DNA of 64,000 nucleotides from Papilionanthe hookeriana x Papilionanthe teres (GCA_022702705.1 CM040429.1:4952073-5016072); one strand, 5' to 3'. Positions 10,163-25,600 are shown, counted from the stretch's first letter. Translations and numbers: made by a program. Notes: generated by a model from the letters alone, not told the origin.

Positions 10163-10604
10163 ATGTCTTCCTCACTTTCCTGCGCCTACCCTTCTGCAAT
10201 CCACCCATTCCCCGTCTTCAACATTGCAAAACCAAATATACTCTCGATCCCAATTCGATGTATTCCAGCTAAAACATCCCGGTTTCTCGTCTTAAGAGCT
10301 ATTCGAGAATGGCGCGAGTATGAGGATGCCGTGAGGGAGAAAGACCTCGCTCGAGCCCTAGGGTTTTTGAAAACGATGAATACCATTCGCAATCCTATTC
10401 AATCCGCTGCACCTACCTCTTCTACTCCTTATGCACCCGCGAAACCTTCCGCGTCTTATATGCTGGACCTCCCCATGCTGGAGAAGGACTGGGAGGTGTT
10501 GGACACTTGTCTCAATGCAGACGATATGAGGTTGGTTGGAAGCGCTTATGACTTTTTGAAAGATCGTGGGTTGCTGGAGAACTTCGGAAAATGCAGAAAT
10601 ATTG
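10163..10604 (+). CDS. Metalloprotease-like gene exon 1
   Basis: Residues 1-147 plus one base. Holds the plastid transit peptide, a Pro/Ser/Ala linker and the DWEVLDTCLNADDMRLVGSA block shared by the family. Donor GTAAAT at 10605. Confidence 0.9.
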
Positions 10605-13600
10605 GTAAATTTTCCTTTTCTTGTTCTCGGTAATATTCATGTGACGGGGAAGTGGCTTAGAGGCATTCAAGAGGGTTTGATTTGTTTTCTGATGTTGATT
10701 TTTTAGCCTTTTGCTTCCGATGCTGAATCGCTTGCGATTTGCTATTTTTGATTGATTTAAGTGTTGATTTGGTTGCTTGAAGTTAGGAAACATGATTTGA
10801 AAACAATGAAGTTTGTTTGATCCATTAGTTTGTTGAAAGACAGTGAAGGAATACCAATGCTCTCTCATCCATAAACTTTAATAACGTACAGCTTGTTTCT
10901 GCATCACTGAATAGTTACGTAGTATCAGCATATAAAGAGCAATAGTGGAATCCTCTAGGGGCTGTCTGGCAATGGATTTAGAGTAGGATTAATCTGTATG
11001 TAGGCTAAATCTTGCAAGACTGTCATTTTTGACAAAATAAAGCAGCGGATTTGATAAAATCTGAATTTCACGGTTAGGCCCTAATCCCGGATTTACTAAA
11101 TCCCATGAATCGGTGGATTTATGAGATTTGGAGGAAGAGCTATTTGGTTTGTTCTACTTATTGACCAAACAGTTATGCTTGATTTATAGGATTGGTAAAT
11201 TTGTTACCAAACAGTTTTTCGGATTTTGTACACATAAAAAATACCAGCACAAATCTCAAAGAGAACGAACGACCAAGTTGAAAGAGTCTCCTCTCGAGGT
11301 AAGCAATCAACTGACAGTTCAAGGTCGAGCACGAAGCTGCGCCTTCAAAACCAAGATAGGTTCAAGTTATGGAGATGGTTCTCCACCCAATAACGGCAAA
11401 ACCAACCGAAAGTGAGGCGTAAACCATCCCGACAACAAGTCCTCGTCAACTACCCAGTAGGTTGCGACAAGATCCGCCTAAGACCTTGCAAGATTATAAG
11501 ATATGGCCGAGACAACGAACCAACCAGACATGCGAGACATGAGCCATTTAAGACTCGAACTGAACAAAAAGTGAGCCATGAGTTAATCAATAAAAAATCG
11601 ACCGATCATGTTCGATCGACCAACCTCGCGTTCTAACCGAAAGACCACCCCACAACCGACCGCTCAGATCAACCGTGCCGAAAGACACATAGCCAGATCG
11701 CAATGATGCCGAACACCCGCCCGACCAACGCGCACTTATGAGGGCACAAACTCCACTCTGCTGGTCACCTTAGTTGTTTGAATTCAAGCCAGCGGACCAA
11801 ACAATTATCGCCAACGTTGAAATTCAAATTGTAATGCAAATGTGACATAAAATATATACAATGAATTTGAGTCATAATGACGTTAAGAATGATTTTCGTA
11901 ACCGTTCACTTTTTTCTGTAACTGTACAAAACACGTCTCTATTAGTACGGAGCAAAAATACAAATAAAGACTGCTCCCTCGGTCCTCCCTACAAAAAATT
12001 GTAGTCTTATTTTGCTCTCATCCTCCTCTCTTTCACTTGGCTCAAACTCTCGGGGTTTGTTCACAAATGATAAATTATGATCTAACATCCTAAAAGGTGG
12101 TGCGGTGAGCGTGAATATGACACAAACGAGAAATGAAGCTAAATACGGAACAACTTCCCAAAGAGAGATAACATACATGAAACCCAACAAAGATGTTACA
12201 GAACTAGACATTCACGAGCAAATACAGGGGTTGGAAACCCAGATGACTCTTATGATGGAGCAATTTGAGATCATCCGGGTATCAATTACCCAGAGGAACG
12301 ACCAGATGCCGCATCTGGAGGCAGAACCTCAGGGGATCCACTGTTAACTACCTTGAAGGAGTCGGCCCTCCGGTGGTTTAGTGATCCGCCGTCCGAAACC
12401 ATCCCGAGTCACTACGAGTTCAAATGGCTCTTCATTTCACACTTCTCAAACAAAACCCAAGGAAGGGCTCAAACACCCTGCTCGACGTTAGATAAGGAGA
12501 AAGTGAGTGCCTCCGGGTTTACATCATCCGTTTCCAGAATGAGATTGTAGAAATGAGAAACCTAAAGCCCAAAATAGCTGGAATGTTGAAACGAGGGGTC
12601 TGAAGTAAACAGTTCAGGTATGATTTAAACCTGTTTAAATCTGCCACTTTTGCAAAAGTGCTAGAAATGATGAATTAGCACATACTCGTCGAGGATGACA
12701 TGCACGATTCTCCGTAGGGTAAGCCAGGATCGTCCAATCACCCCTCGAAAAAATGGAAGGATAGGGGTGAATCACAAAGGGCAAAGGATAGGTAGTTCTC
12801 TACCATTCACTCAAGCAATAATCCTCAGTCCCGGGATCTGCGGAGAAATAACCTGGGGGAATGTGACCTGAAGCGGCACTCTGACTCGCGATCGACCCGA
12901 TATTATGAGAAATACAGGGCCTAACACCCCTCAATGTGTCAATGATCAAAATAGTTCATGTCATCCAAAATAACGACTACTTCGAACTAGCACAACCGCT
13001 GAAAATGCCTCCTGTTTCATGGGACCCAAAGACGTAAGCAGCACTGCTGCCATGACCACGACATGGAGGAATGCTGTCGCCTTTGGAACCTGATCGAGGA
13101 GCTCATTTGCGTCAGGAAGCTCAAAGAGTTTGTATTAGTCGGGCAAATATGCAGCGACATGGAAAGACTCTAGTAGGAGAGCCCTAAATGGACCTGTCCG
13201 AGTAAATGAGGTCCACGTGGTAGGAATAATCCCAACCATCTTCGCGGGGTTGGGGGGGGGACCCCGACCCTGCAGCTTGAAATGACAACGTTCCGCCAAG
13301 GTACACTCTATCATCCCATATACCCATTGTCTTTATAGACGCAGATCTCCCGTGGAAGGATAATTCTTACAACGAGGCAATTGTTATCACAACACAATTA
13401 ATAATTAGCGGGTATTATCCTCGATGTTACTGGGAGTTCGTTGAACATTCTGTTCAAGACGGTGTTTGATAATATTAGCTTGAAGACCGACCGGTTGACA
13501 GCTCCAACCGACCCGTTATTCAGATTTTCCGGGGAAAGGAAGGAGGCGCTGGGCCTTGTCGCTCTCGTTATCTTTTGGGGAGAACCCAAGAAGCAGTACA

Positions 13601-16600
13601 ACAACACGTCAAATTTTTTCGTGGTAGAATCTCTGTCGACCTGCAATACTATCTTCGCCCGACCACTTCCGAATAACTGCCATGGGGTAGCTTCTACCTA
13701 CCATGTGATTGTAAAGTTCCAGTGGAGCGGACCGACCCTGAAGCCTGAACAGACAATGTTCCGCCGAGGTACGCTCTTTCATCCCATATACACATAATCA
13801 TATACCCATTGTCTTTACAGATGCAGATCTCCCGCTGAAGGAGAATTCCTACAAATCTACAATGGGGACCGACCACTTCTGAATGCTTACAGGGGGTTGC
13901 TTTTACCTACCATGCAACAATAAAGTTCCTGGGCGGTGGGGAAATAATTACAGTATGCGGAAACTTAGAGCAGTCTAGAAGCTGTTATTTGCGAGCGGAT
14001 TCGAGCATTGACCATGGAACGCTCGACATTCAGATCCATGTCCTCTGATCACTGATGTCTGCTGCCACCGCCGGCAGTCTCCGCATTTGCCATCCCAGCA
14101 AGCCATGGCCATTGTTCACCATTGACTGGCTTCTCCAGCCGCCACAGTAGGCTATGTCGTTAGCTTAGGATCCGTCCACCGCCACCTCTGACCAACTTTG
14201 GCAGCCACTGCCGACTACCTCCGACTGTCGGCTTGAGCTTTGGCTGCCACCTCCGACTAACTCTAGTAGCCGCCACCGACCACCTCTGATTGCCGGCCAA
14301 CTTCAGCCTCTACCACCACTGGCTAACTTCGGTACTTACCGCCAACCACCTTTGCCCGTCAGCCTCCAACCCCAGCCATTGGCCTCCACCCACAGCCTCC
14401 GACCACCACCACAATGTGACTCGGCCTCCGGCCACCTCTACAACTCTGGCCATCTCCGACAGCTAGCCCCTTACTCTGCCGACACCGACACCGACACCGT
14501 TGCCTCTAGCAGTAAAAATATTTCAATTTTTTTGAAATCCAAGAGATTGGAACCCATAGCCTCACACAAATGAAAACAACAAGTTGTCAGCTGGACTAAA
14601 CAACTTTCTTTATATGAACATACACTATAAATATGTGCACCGAATAAATAAATTTCAATACTCTATGAGAATCAAAAAGACTTTTGATACCTCTACACTT
14701 CATAATAGTCCGTATGTTTTTTCAGAATCTTCCATAACCTTCTAAAGTATTTTTCAAAGCTACGGAGATAATGTAAACTCATGTTGGCTTATAATATATA
14801 TATTTTCCCCCAGCAGAGTGAGTGCTCAAACTTGGTCATTTGGTATTCTGTATTTTATTTCTAACTAATGTGTTGCACATTCAAGTGCACTTAGAATGCT
14901 CTTTGGCACAGCATAAGTCTGCCATTCGTGATATTCTCCCATTCCGATCCCTGCAATGCTCTCATCCCAAATCGCTATGGAAATCATCTATTTTCTTTCG
15001 AATTTCCATTGAGCTTCATCATGCTCTTTACTTGCCTCATTCTCGGGTAACACCCTTCCTTCAAACTAAGTACTTGTGCTTTGGAGTAGAAGTCCTTCGT
15101 GAGAGTCAATCTACCAAGATGCACTTCACCTCGTGATCATACTAAATTTTCTTATGAAGTGATGTATGTTGAGACTACCCTTAAACTTTGATTATTCTGG
15201 TTAGTCTGGAAGGGCTTAGGCATACTCATTTGGAGCATTAGATGAAGTTCGACCTTTATCTAGAGCTTGTTCTAGTAGGAGACCTTGACAAAATGCTCCA
15301 TAACTCAAAAGAGCCCTTCATAGTGTGATCAGTCAACCCTTTGTCTGTCTTCTTATTGAAGTCTGCAACTTTGCCAACATCGAACCCCTAGCTTACTTCT
15401 CTATTTACTATTCTCCCGACATGCACACTTCTTTTGCTTTGCTTCTTGGTGCAATCAATATTGCGCCAAGTCAATTTGATTCTTTAGCTACTTAGGCAAA
15501 TTTGCTTGAAGTTTGGTTACTATCCTCTTAGACTATTGCAACTGCACTTATCATCAATAATTACTACCTTGTTGCCATCTTAGATGGTCATTCAGGTTGA
15601 TTGATTGTGCTAGATCTGCTTTTGACTTGGTGCATCATCAACCTCATTCTCCTCCTAGATTAACAGCCAACTCGCATTTAGAATCTTCATGATATAAGTG
15701 GGGCTCTGTTCAGTCGGGTTTCTACATGGCTTCATAACCCTTCACCAGTAATGTAAGGGACTTTTTTTACTAAAGTTGTAAGCTTTGCCCAATTTGGGCA
15801 CTCTGTGCTTTTTGTGCGCTATTGCATAGAAGGCATTTTAAAAGTAAACTCAATAGTAAATCTTTTGAATACTCTATTTACTATTGCATAGAAGGCATTT
15901 TACTAAACTGTCATGAAAGTCAAACTAAATTCATTCTTCTTTATGAAAAATAAGCATATTGCTAAGTTAGTCTCTTCTTTGTCAGAGAAAGGATAATGTC
16001 AGAGAATGTAATTACCAAATTGATATTTTCTGTTTTGAGAAACGACCTTACAACCTATATGAGTTTCCTTGTTATGTAGTCATGTGTTTTTGGCATCACC
16101 TTTTATCCTTGTCCAAATTCATTTGCATTGGAACACAATGAAAGCATTAATATTCAGGGGCATTTACATACACAGCACCCAAGTCCTATGTATTTACATA
16201 TCTAACACCTAAAATTTACTTTTTACTTTTATACCACCCAAAATTTTCATATCACATAAAAAATACCACCATTTTAATTTCTAAAAGTGAAGTACAACTT
16301 TTTATACATAGGTAAAGTGGTATGTTGGTAAAAATTGAAGTTATAGATGTTAGATGTCTAAATACTCGAGTGTTAAGTGGTATGTTTGCTAATCTTTCTA
16401 TTATTTAAATTTAAAATCCTTGAGAATATGCAATATATACATGTACTTGTTTTCTATTACTCATGGATGCCTAGATTGTATGATTTCTCAGTATGGACAT
16501 ATAATGCTGTTGATATTTGCAGTATTTTTCCATGTTACCAATGTTTCTATATATAGCTTGGTGGCTCTTCACTGACAGTTTTATTCTGAAACTGTTGAAT

Positions 16601-19600
16601 TTCATGTTTTTTTCTTTCTCTTTATATTTTTTGCTCTGCAGTTCTAGATGGAACAAGAGAGGTCACACCAACAATTTTAAAAGAATTTACTGGCTTGGAA
16701 GGTAAAATCATATCCTCTGAATGTCTGCTAATTTTAGTATATTTTCTCGAGATGCTATATGATACTGGAAAATGATTGGGTATTTTCAGAAAACTAGATA
16801 TTGTTTCCATCCTACTTTTGTTGACAGCACTATACTACTTTATTGTGTTTCTTGGGTTCCTTTTGCCGTTTCATCATCATTTTTTTTATCTGAACTATTT
16901 GGTTGGCTTATGAATCTGCACCTTTTTTGTTTATTCATATTGATTGATGCCTGACATGCTAAACACGTTCTTCACAGATTATTTAAACTGATATCAATAT
17001 TATCTTTGGCCTACGTCTTTTTCTATATAATCTTCTGACACTAATTCTCGAACACTAGATAGTCTAATGGTGCATTTTTTATCATTTGTTGTGCATAATC
17101 CAAGTTAACTTCAATAGTTTTCTCCATACATGTCACTCAAACTATTCTTCTAATATTGTCTTTATTTGTTTTATTTTTCCTAGTTTTATCTCATCCGTCT
17201 TATTATTCTCATTTTTACTAAATTTAATGTTTACCGACTACTTTTTTTCTTTGTTCAGCATTTGAATTCATGCATCATCACCAACCTAATTATAATTTAT
17301 AAACTTTATCTTTAATTATCCATGATAAGGACTTTTCATATAATACCCTCAGTCGACTTCTCCATTTTAATTAGTAAGTCTTAAATCCAAAGGTTATATT
17401 CTTATTTTATCCACTTTTTCGTAAATAATGGATCTAAGATAGATACAACTATCACACTTAAGCATCAATTTATCTTTTAATAATATTGATTGATAATTAT
17501 TAATATCAAGCCACTAAAATTGCATGACAAATATTGAGTTTATGCCATTTATCTTCTAAATATGTTTTTCGTTGTTACACCTTTTTCACTTAGTTTTGTG
17601 TATGTTTCATCTATTAGAATTCTCATCTGCCAACGAGTGCGCTAAGCCTCTACTGTTTGGCTCCATAGCTAATATAGAAAAACATAGTGATGCAGGATGA
17701 ATTGGGGAAGGTTTTATCATATAGTGATGCCGACATCTATCACGCAAAAATACATGTCAATCTAGTAGTCTATGAATTATGAGTTCGTGTATCGATCGAA
17801 CAAGGAACTACTTAATTTTCGATAAAGACAAATTTCTAATTTACTAATAGGTCTCGTTGGAAATGATGAGTATTTTTAAGTTCTTCTATGCTCTTGAACA
17901 TTTTGAAAGCTAATCTAATAAAATTTTGGCTTTCTATATGAGAGATACGCTTCTTTCAAATGGAATATGTGAATCTTCTGTCATCTTCTAATGAATTTCC
18001 TCTACTTAATGTCAAGCAATCAAGGACATTACTTCTTATTCTATTTCTAGACATAAGAAGCATTTAAGCCTCATATTATGGTTAAGTTAGCTTAACCTTG
18101 CAAAATTTTCTCAACATTCCTCATGTTCTCTATTAGATTGTAATCTTCTAATCACAATATTTCTATTCCACCAAGTGATTGACGGTTTGGTTGGGGCAGC
18201 TGCAGCTTTTAAAAAATTGATGCTCAACAGTTGTGCTAGGAAGTTGCTGTGTTGAAGCTACTTCAGGGGAAGTCGTGTGTCTGTTTATTTTGTGCAGTTG
18301 TACAGTAACTGTGTTGCAGCTGTTTATGTTTAAAAGACTTTTCTACCCTTGTAATATATCAAATTTTAGGTTCTAGCTATTAAATTAAAACTTTTAAACA
18401 GGGCTGCAGCCAAAAACAAGTATCAAACCTTTTTATTTTAAATAATAATAATTTTTTGAAAATAGATTGTGTTCTGATATATATATATATTTTACTTTAA
18501 AATTTTGATTTAAAATAAGCAACATAAGCATGTGGATCATGCCCCGGAGTGTATCAGGCATGGAGGTTTCTCTGTACATTACTTTAGGAATCAATGTGCT
18601 GACTATAACAAACTGCTTGCCTAATAGAAATTCCTTTTGCTGATATTTTCGAAAGAACCATATGATGCTTTCCTATTCCGTCATATTTTCTACTCCTGTA
18701 AATATAATTTGAAGCTTATAAATAAATTTTCTGCTGCCGCTTAGGGTCCAATACTTGGGATCCCAGCCGGGGGAGACACATCGCCATCATCACCGAGCAT
18801 GTCGGTGCTTATGGTGAAATCGACGGGAGTAGGCTCCGTGGGAAAAACGGTGTTTCTCGGTCTTGAGACAAGGACGCGACTTGGAGACGTAGACGAAGAA
18901 GACAACAAAGCTTGGAGACGAGCACGGGTAGCGAAGAAATTTCCTTCGCGTGAAATCGCGAAACGCGGGATCCGACTATCAACAACTTTTTACGAATGTG
19001 TTTAATAAAACACACCCTTGCCACTTGAACCAAACGGACTCGCCGACGTTTTCTTGCCGCATCACACCTAGAACACTTGCCCCAAACGCACGCTGAGTGT
19101 TATCTTGTTCTTCTAGCATACGGTCAATAACCCTATATTAGAAGGGATTTTCATATTTCAATTGACCAGTTCGAAAATAAATTAATATTGAAAAAATAAT
19201 ATATTAACATGCAATAATACCATAACGTATCTTAAGAAAATCACATGGAGAAAAGTTGATTCATCATATTACCAATTGAAAGAATTACAAAAAAATTATT
19301 TTTTAAACATGTGGAAAGAAAAAGAAATAAATTTCATTGAAAATCAATTTGAAAATTGTTTTACAGCAAAATCTAACTCGATAGAAATCTGGATTTGTTA
19401 CACTTCAATCCTTCATTGTAGAATGATATTTGCTTGCATTTATCTTCTCACAAACTCGTAATATAGAAATACACACTCAGTAACTCTAAAAAATACCACA
19501 CACACACTCCCCAATATCTCACTTCGCTCTCACACAGCGATTAAGTAAGACAAATATTAGATCAGAGACCCTTCTCCTTTGAATGCATGCTATTTATCAC

Positions 19601-22600
19601 CATAATTTGTAGAAATTGTGTAACCGTCAAAGGTCGGTTTTAGGCATCTTGGCACTAGGCTGGAGTGCTTGGTTTCCAGGTTCTCGGTCTCAGGCTCGTA
19701 GAAATTCCCTCTTCAAGGGCCTAGGCGCTAGGTTTCTAGATTGGGGTGCCTAAGCGTCACATGTATGTGTTGGGTTTCTGTCTCCTCTGTCTTTCACACA
19801 CAATGGATGAGGTTGATTCAAGTGCCTAGGCGCTAGGACTAGGCATTGGGTTTCCACCGGCTCTCTTCTTCTAGCCGAATGAGGAGCTAGTTAGGCGCCT
19901 AGGTGCTTGGACTCGGCGCTGAGACTTGGCATCTATTTTACTCCTTATGCTCCCCCTAACTGATCTTCAACATGTATCCTACATATACAAACAAATATAC
20001 CCTTGAAAAACATAAAAATGATACGAAAAATAGAGAAAATATAGAAAATATCATGTCACATTTTCTACACATCACGCAACTAATATTCTGTGTAATATGA
20101 ATTCATATAAATAAACTTGATATTTACGCTTCACAAGCCACCAATTAATTTAACAATGTGTTCTTTTTTAAATGTAGACAATCAAGATTAGAGGATAATG
20201 AATTGATCAAAATAATTCAAAGAAATTGACAAAAAAATTAGAACCTTATAAAATTAAATAGTAATTGTAATTTAATTCTCACAAATAGATTAAGTTATAT
20301 CTATATCAAACAAAATAGAGTGCTTGAACAAGCTAATATCAAATTATGTAGAAAAAAAAAGGAATAGGTAAAATAGTGCTTAAAAAAGAAGAATTAGGCC
20401 TTATGCTAGTACGAGGAGATTACTTCCCTCATAATCACAGTCTCACTTGTATCACACACGAAATACTCACACATTTAATTTGCAAACATGATTAAAATCT
20501 AGTTACAGCAATTTTATCCAACGAAATTTGTTCATTACGTGCCTCATAATATCTATATATAGGTTTCACATTTCCTTGGCCTGTCAATATAATTAGCTTG
20601 TAAATAATTTAATTTATTTTTAAATTAGATAAAAATTTTATTACAGCTGAAAATTATAACGTCTTTTTTTTTTTACAGTTGATGTTATAGAAATTAAAAG
20701 TTATGAATATGTTCTTATAATCCAAAGTTGGATCTTTATGCAAGTAACAAAATCATAAAATGCCACATGCGTAATCTTCTGCAGAAATTATATTAAAATT
20801 TTATTTAACAGACATCATTGTAAATAAATGAAGATGTAATTCGTTCCTCCAAAATCACTCATTTTTGACATTAACCTAAATTGAAATGAGGCCAAACCAT
20901 GTGAAGTAATCTAAAGCTTAGAAATAAAATTTATGTCTCTTTGTCAGCCTTCTCCGGCAGCATATTTTTAGTTTCACAAGTAATAATGATATAAGATTAC
21001 CTAACGCAGTTTAAATATTCTTTTAGTTTATTCAAAATTTCACTTGAGAATACAATATATTGCCCTACATAGCTTACACTCCTCCAATATCGACTTTAGA
21101 ATCTCGAGAAGAAATTTTACTCACCTAATTAAAATTAGGTTAATTGAGCACATCTACATCCATGCTCAATATATTTTAAATTGCTCAATTATTATTATTA
21201 TTATTTTGGCAAACCTTGCTCATTGATCATTAGTCATTTTTTGTCATATAAAAATGTTTTCTAAATTTACTGCACTTGCAATAAAAAATTTAAGATTAAT
21301 TTTACCATCATAAATAAATGCTTCAAGCTAACCTCCCCCATCAAAGTTAACATTTAAATGATTTGATTCTTGGTCATGATTATAATCTATTTTAGCGTCA
21401 CAAACATTAGTTTGCTGAGTTTATAATGTGAGTGTGTGTTTTAATCATGTTAATTTCATCACAATTATTTTTGTTTGTTCAACTAGCCAGTTGATTAAAT
21501 TTGCATTATTATTAAAATTACATATTTTACATGATTTGTCGAGTTACTTTGATAAATAGCCATTTTTTAAAGTGATAACTGACACCATCTAATCTTTAAT
21601 GTGAATTTGATGTAAGACCCAAGGTTAGTATTTTCTAATGCAAGTAATATGATGTGCATTATGAATTAATACAAAAGAACTTATTGATTTATAGTTTACT
21701 AATCACCAATTAATTGAACAAATTATTATGTTTAAGTATAAATAATTAATATTGTTGCATGCTAGAAAATTCTCTATCACAAAAAAAAAAGTCTTAGCTC
21801 AATATAATTTCTCAGTACACACACAAATAATAATGTAAGAATCATAATTTTTACGTGAAAGAAAGGGAAAAAATCTTGGGGCTGACCTAGGGAAAAGTAA
21901 TCATCTAGAAAATTGAAAGTACAAATGTTGCCTCTTCTACTAATTCATGGAATATAGGATTATAAAATTATGTTGAAATCACAATAGTTCTGAAATAATC
22001 CGATAAATACAACTATATAAAAGTAGTTGGGACTACAACAATTGTAGTTGGTGGTTAAAACAACTGTTGTTGGCTACAAGGGCAATATTTGGTGACCACA
22101 ACAACTCTGTGTGGTGACCAGCGTTTGCTAGAAATCATTAGTCTTGCATTTCTCTTTAAGATTTGTGCTTTAGTTATCCGCTTACTCTTCTTTTCTTTTC
22201 ATCCTCCTTCAAGTGAAGAATGTGGGCTTATTTAATGTTTTTAAGAGTGACTTTTTGGCAAATTTAGTCAGAATCTCAAAAAATTCCATCGGACGGTCAA
22301 CATTGGTTCTCTTGATCGTGAGTGATATTGTTTAATACTTAAGTTTCTTGGGCTCACAGGAATAGTCTTGTCGAGCTGCTCGATTTGACTATAAGCAGAC
22401 CAAATTTAAAGAGGTTGGGATGAGTTGGAATTACTTGCTTAATACTCTCTCACCTGCTATGTTTTTTATTAGATTTATAAAGACAATTAAATCCCTAGTT
22501 GTTATTACTTATTATTTCTTGTTTTTTTTTTCTTTATTCTGTTTTACTTATTTTTTATTTATTTTATTTCTTTCCTTTATTGTGCTTATTTTAATTGAGT

Positions 22601-25600
22601 TTAAATACCCCTTCTTCTATCAGTAAAATTGCATTACTCTATTCCAAATCTCAACAAGGTATCAGAGTGTAGCCTTAGATCCAGGCCTCTGCCGAGTGCC
22701 GACCTCTTTTGCAGTGGCCTGTCCCCTCAACAGCTGGTAGGCCTGCATGTTTTCCTTCCTGCTGTTCCTCTGCAAGCACAAGCCGCCAGACCAACAGGTG
22801 CTTCCCTGCAGCTCCCCTTCCAGTCGCTAATCAGAAGGCAAATTGATCACCTCTTCCTTCAAGTGCAATTGTATCTGTCTCCTCTACTTTCCTCCACAAG
22901 CAATCTGCCACTGCTGCCATAAGGAGCAATCGAATTCTTTGTATCTGTATTCCAGCAGAATCGAATTCTTTGTAGGGAAAAATCGTCTCCAGTCTAGCAG
23001 AATTCATACAGCAGAATTCCTGCAGAATTCCTTTAAATTCCTTTATTGTGTCCAGCAGACTTCCTGCAGAAATCCTGCGTTGCGTCCAGCAGACTTCCTG
23101 CAGAATTCCTTCGTTGCGTCCAGCAGAATTCCTACAACAGTCCAACGCTTTTGCAGGTGTTTGGATCCAGATTCCTGCCATTGTATCTGTCTGTCGATGA
23201 CCCTACTCGAAGTCATCGATGTCTCCGAATCCCAACCTCATCTTTGGCTTAGTCGGAATCGGGGCGGACTCCTCCATGCCACATCGAGCTTGTCACCCCA
23301 CTTGTGATTACTATCACAAACCCAACCACACTCGGGACAAACGTTGGAAACTTCACGGTAAGTCAGCTTACAAGCCTTCAACCAAATCCTCTACTAGCAA
23401 GGGTCTCATGGCGACTGCTGAGCCTACCACGGATCAACCGAATCCTACCCGCAACATCCCAGAATCCTCCGAACCCCTGAAAAATCATATGGAGCAATTA
23501 ATTAAGCTTTTTAGAGCCCATCAAGTCTCTATAGGTCCGTTGACCTCCCATGTTCGAGAAGGCACTCTTCTTTATGACTTTCACAATTTATTCCTCTGCT
23601 AGTTTGTGGATTATTGATTCAGGTGTCATGGATCAATTGATTGGATGCTCACAAGTTTTCTCGACCTACTATCTGTGCTCGGGAAAAGATACTATCAGAA
23701 TTGTCGATGACTCCTGTAGTTTCATTGCTGGTAAATGGTCAGTTGTACTAACAACTGATCTAACAAGTTAATAAATGATAATAATTACATGTTCTCTAGT
23801 TGCAATGTTCCTTGGTATCTATCAACAAGTTAACGAATGATAATAATTGCTTTGCTAATTTCTCTTATAATGGTTGTATTTTTCATTATCTTCGTTTGGG
23901 GATGATTGAAACTAATAAGACGGTAGCTGGACTACTGCTTCCAAGAGAAGAGCACTGAAAATACAAACACACCTCTCAAGAATTGTAGCTTATCTCGAGT
24001 CCGATGATGTTATTGCATTGTCATTTAGGTTATCATAGTTTCCAATATTTAAAAAAGTTGTGTCATTTGATGTTTTCTGATAAAAACTCTTCTATTTTCC
24101 ATTGTGAGACATATCGGTTAGCAAACATCATTGGATCTATTACCCATCCCACACTTACACTCCTTCCGCTCTTTTCCTCTCATTCACAATGCCTATGTGG
24201 ACCTTCTAGCACTCTCAACTACACCAATAAAAGGTGGTTACTGACTTTGATTGATGACCACACTCGAATGATGTTGGCCTACATTTTAAAAGATAAATCA
24301 GAAGTTACCGTCACATTCTAAAACTTCTACGCCTTCATTTTCTCAATTCAAAATACCTATTCAAGTCCTTCTAACCGTCAATGGTCATGAATTTTTCAAA
24401 TATATTTTGGGTGATTTCTTAGTAAGGGCATCCTCCACCATATCTCTTGTACGGACACTCAATAAATTGGGGTAGCAGATAGGAAAAACCGTCACGTCCT
24501 CAACATTGCTCGCTCCATAATGTTTCAATCCAATATCCCAATCCAATATTCCGAAACATCTTTGGAATGATGTCATTCACACTACCACCTATCTCATAAA
24601 TAGAGTCTCATCTAAAATTCACAAATTATGAACCATCTCAGCCATCGTAATGTCATGCTTCTTACCAATAGGATCTTATCCATATTAGACCCCAAGATTT
24701 TTGGGCGCACTACTTTTGTGTGGAACACTGCCCTCAATCGAAGTAAACTTGATTCCAGATTCTTAAAGTGTATCTTCCTAGGGTACTCCGCTACTCAAAA
24801 GGGGCATCAGTGTCTTGATCGTATCACTAACAAAATCTATGTGTTTTGATGTCTCTTTCTTTGAAAGTGTTCATTATTTTTCTAATTCAACCCCAAGTGA
24901 GGGGGAGTTTGGGTTCTTAGGCGCTTTCCCTTATCCTACTCCTATAGATGTTACTCCCATTGTTCCCACTACTAAAGAGTCCCCTATCCTGGTGAGTGCA
25001 CCATTCGGTGAGTGCACCATCTCCTCCCACTCTTCGTGTTTGCACTCGATGCACCCGTTCCAATGCTCTTATTCAGTAACCCACTACCTCCTTACAGGAC
25101 CTTGAATTCACTCCTGGCGACATCCTCAGTGCGACCCCTCCTTTGAATGAGGAGGTGAGTTTTTAAGTAAGGCATGCAATCATACATGCTTTCTCTATTC
25201 TATGACAAAATATGTCTCTTTCTGTAGTTTATCACCGACCTATAGAGTATTTGCCACTACCCTGACGAACCATCAAATCCTAGCGACTATTGAGGTTGCT
25301 CTTGCTGATCCAACTTGGCACGTGGCAGTGGCTAAGTTAAACACTATCCGGGTCTCGTGTTCCTGTGCAGTGAATCTCTATTGGCCTTTATTTTAGCTAG
25401 ATATCAAGAATGCGTTCTTCAATGAGAGCTTACAAAAGAGGTATACAGGTCTCTCTCTCCTGACTTTTACTCTACTATCTCCAAAGGGCAAGTGTGCATG
25501 CTATGAAAGTCTCTCTATGGGCTAAAGCAGTCCCCCGGGGCCTGATTCGACAAGTTTACAAAGGTGGTGATGGGTCATGGGTATACTTAAGCTCAATTGG

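Noticed and set aside
14352..14573. Pro/Ser/His-rich 73-codon frame
   Set aside because: Lies in the C-rich repeat island and has no recognisable domain or splice support.
22629..23307. Several overlapping open frames before the Copia gag
   Set aside because: They cover the untranslated leader and its minisatellite; the real gag signal begins near 23219.
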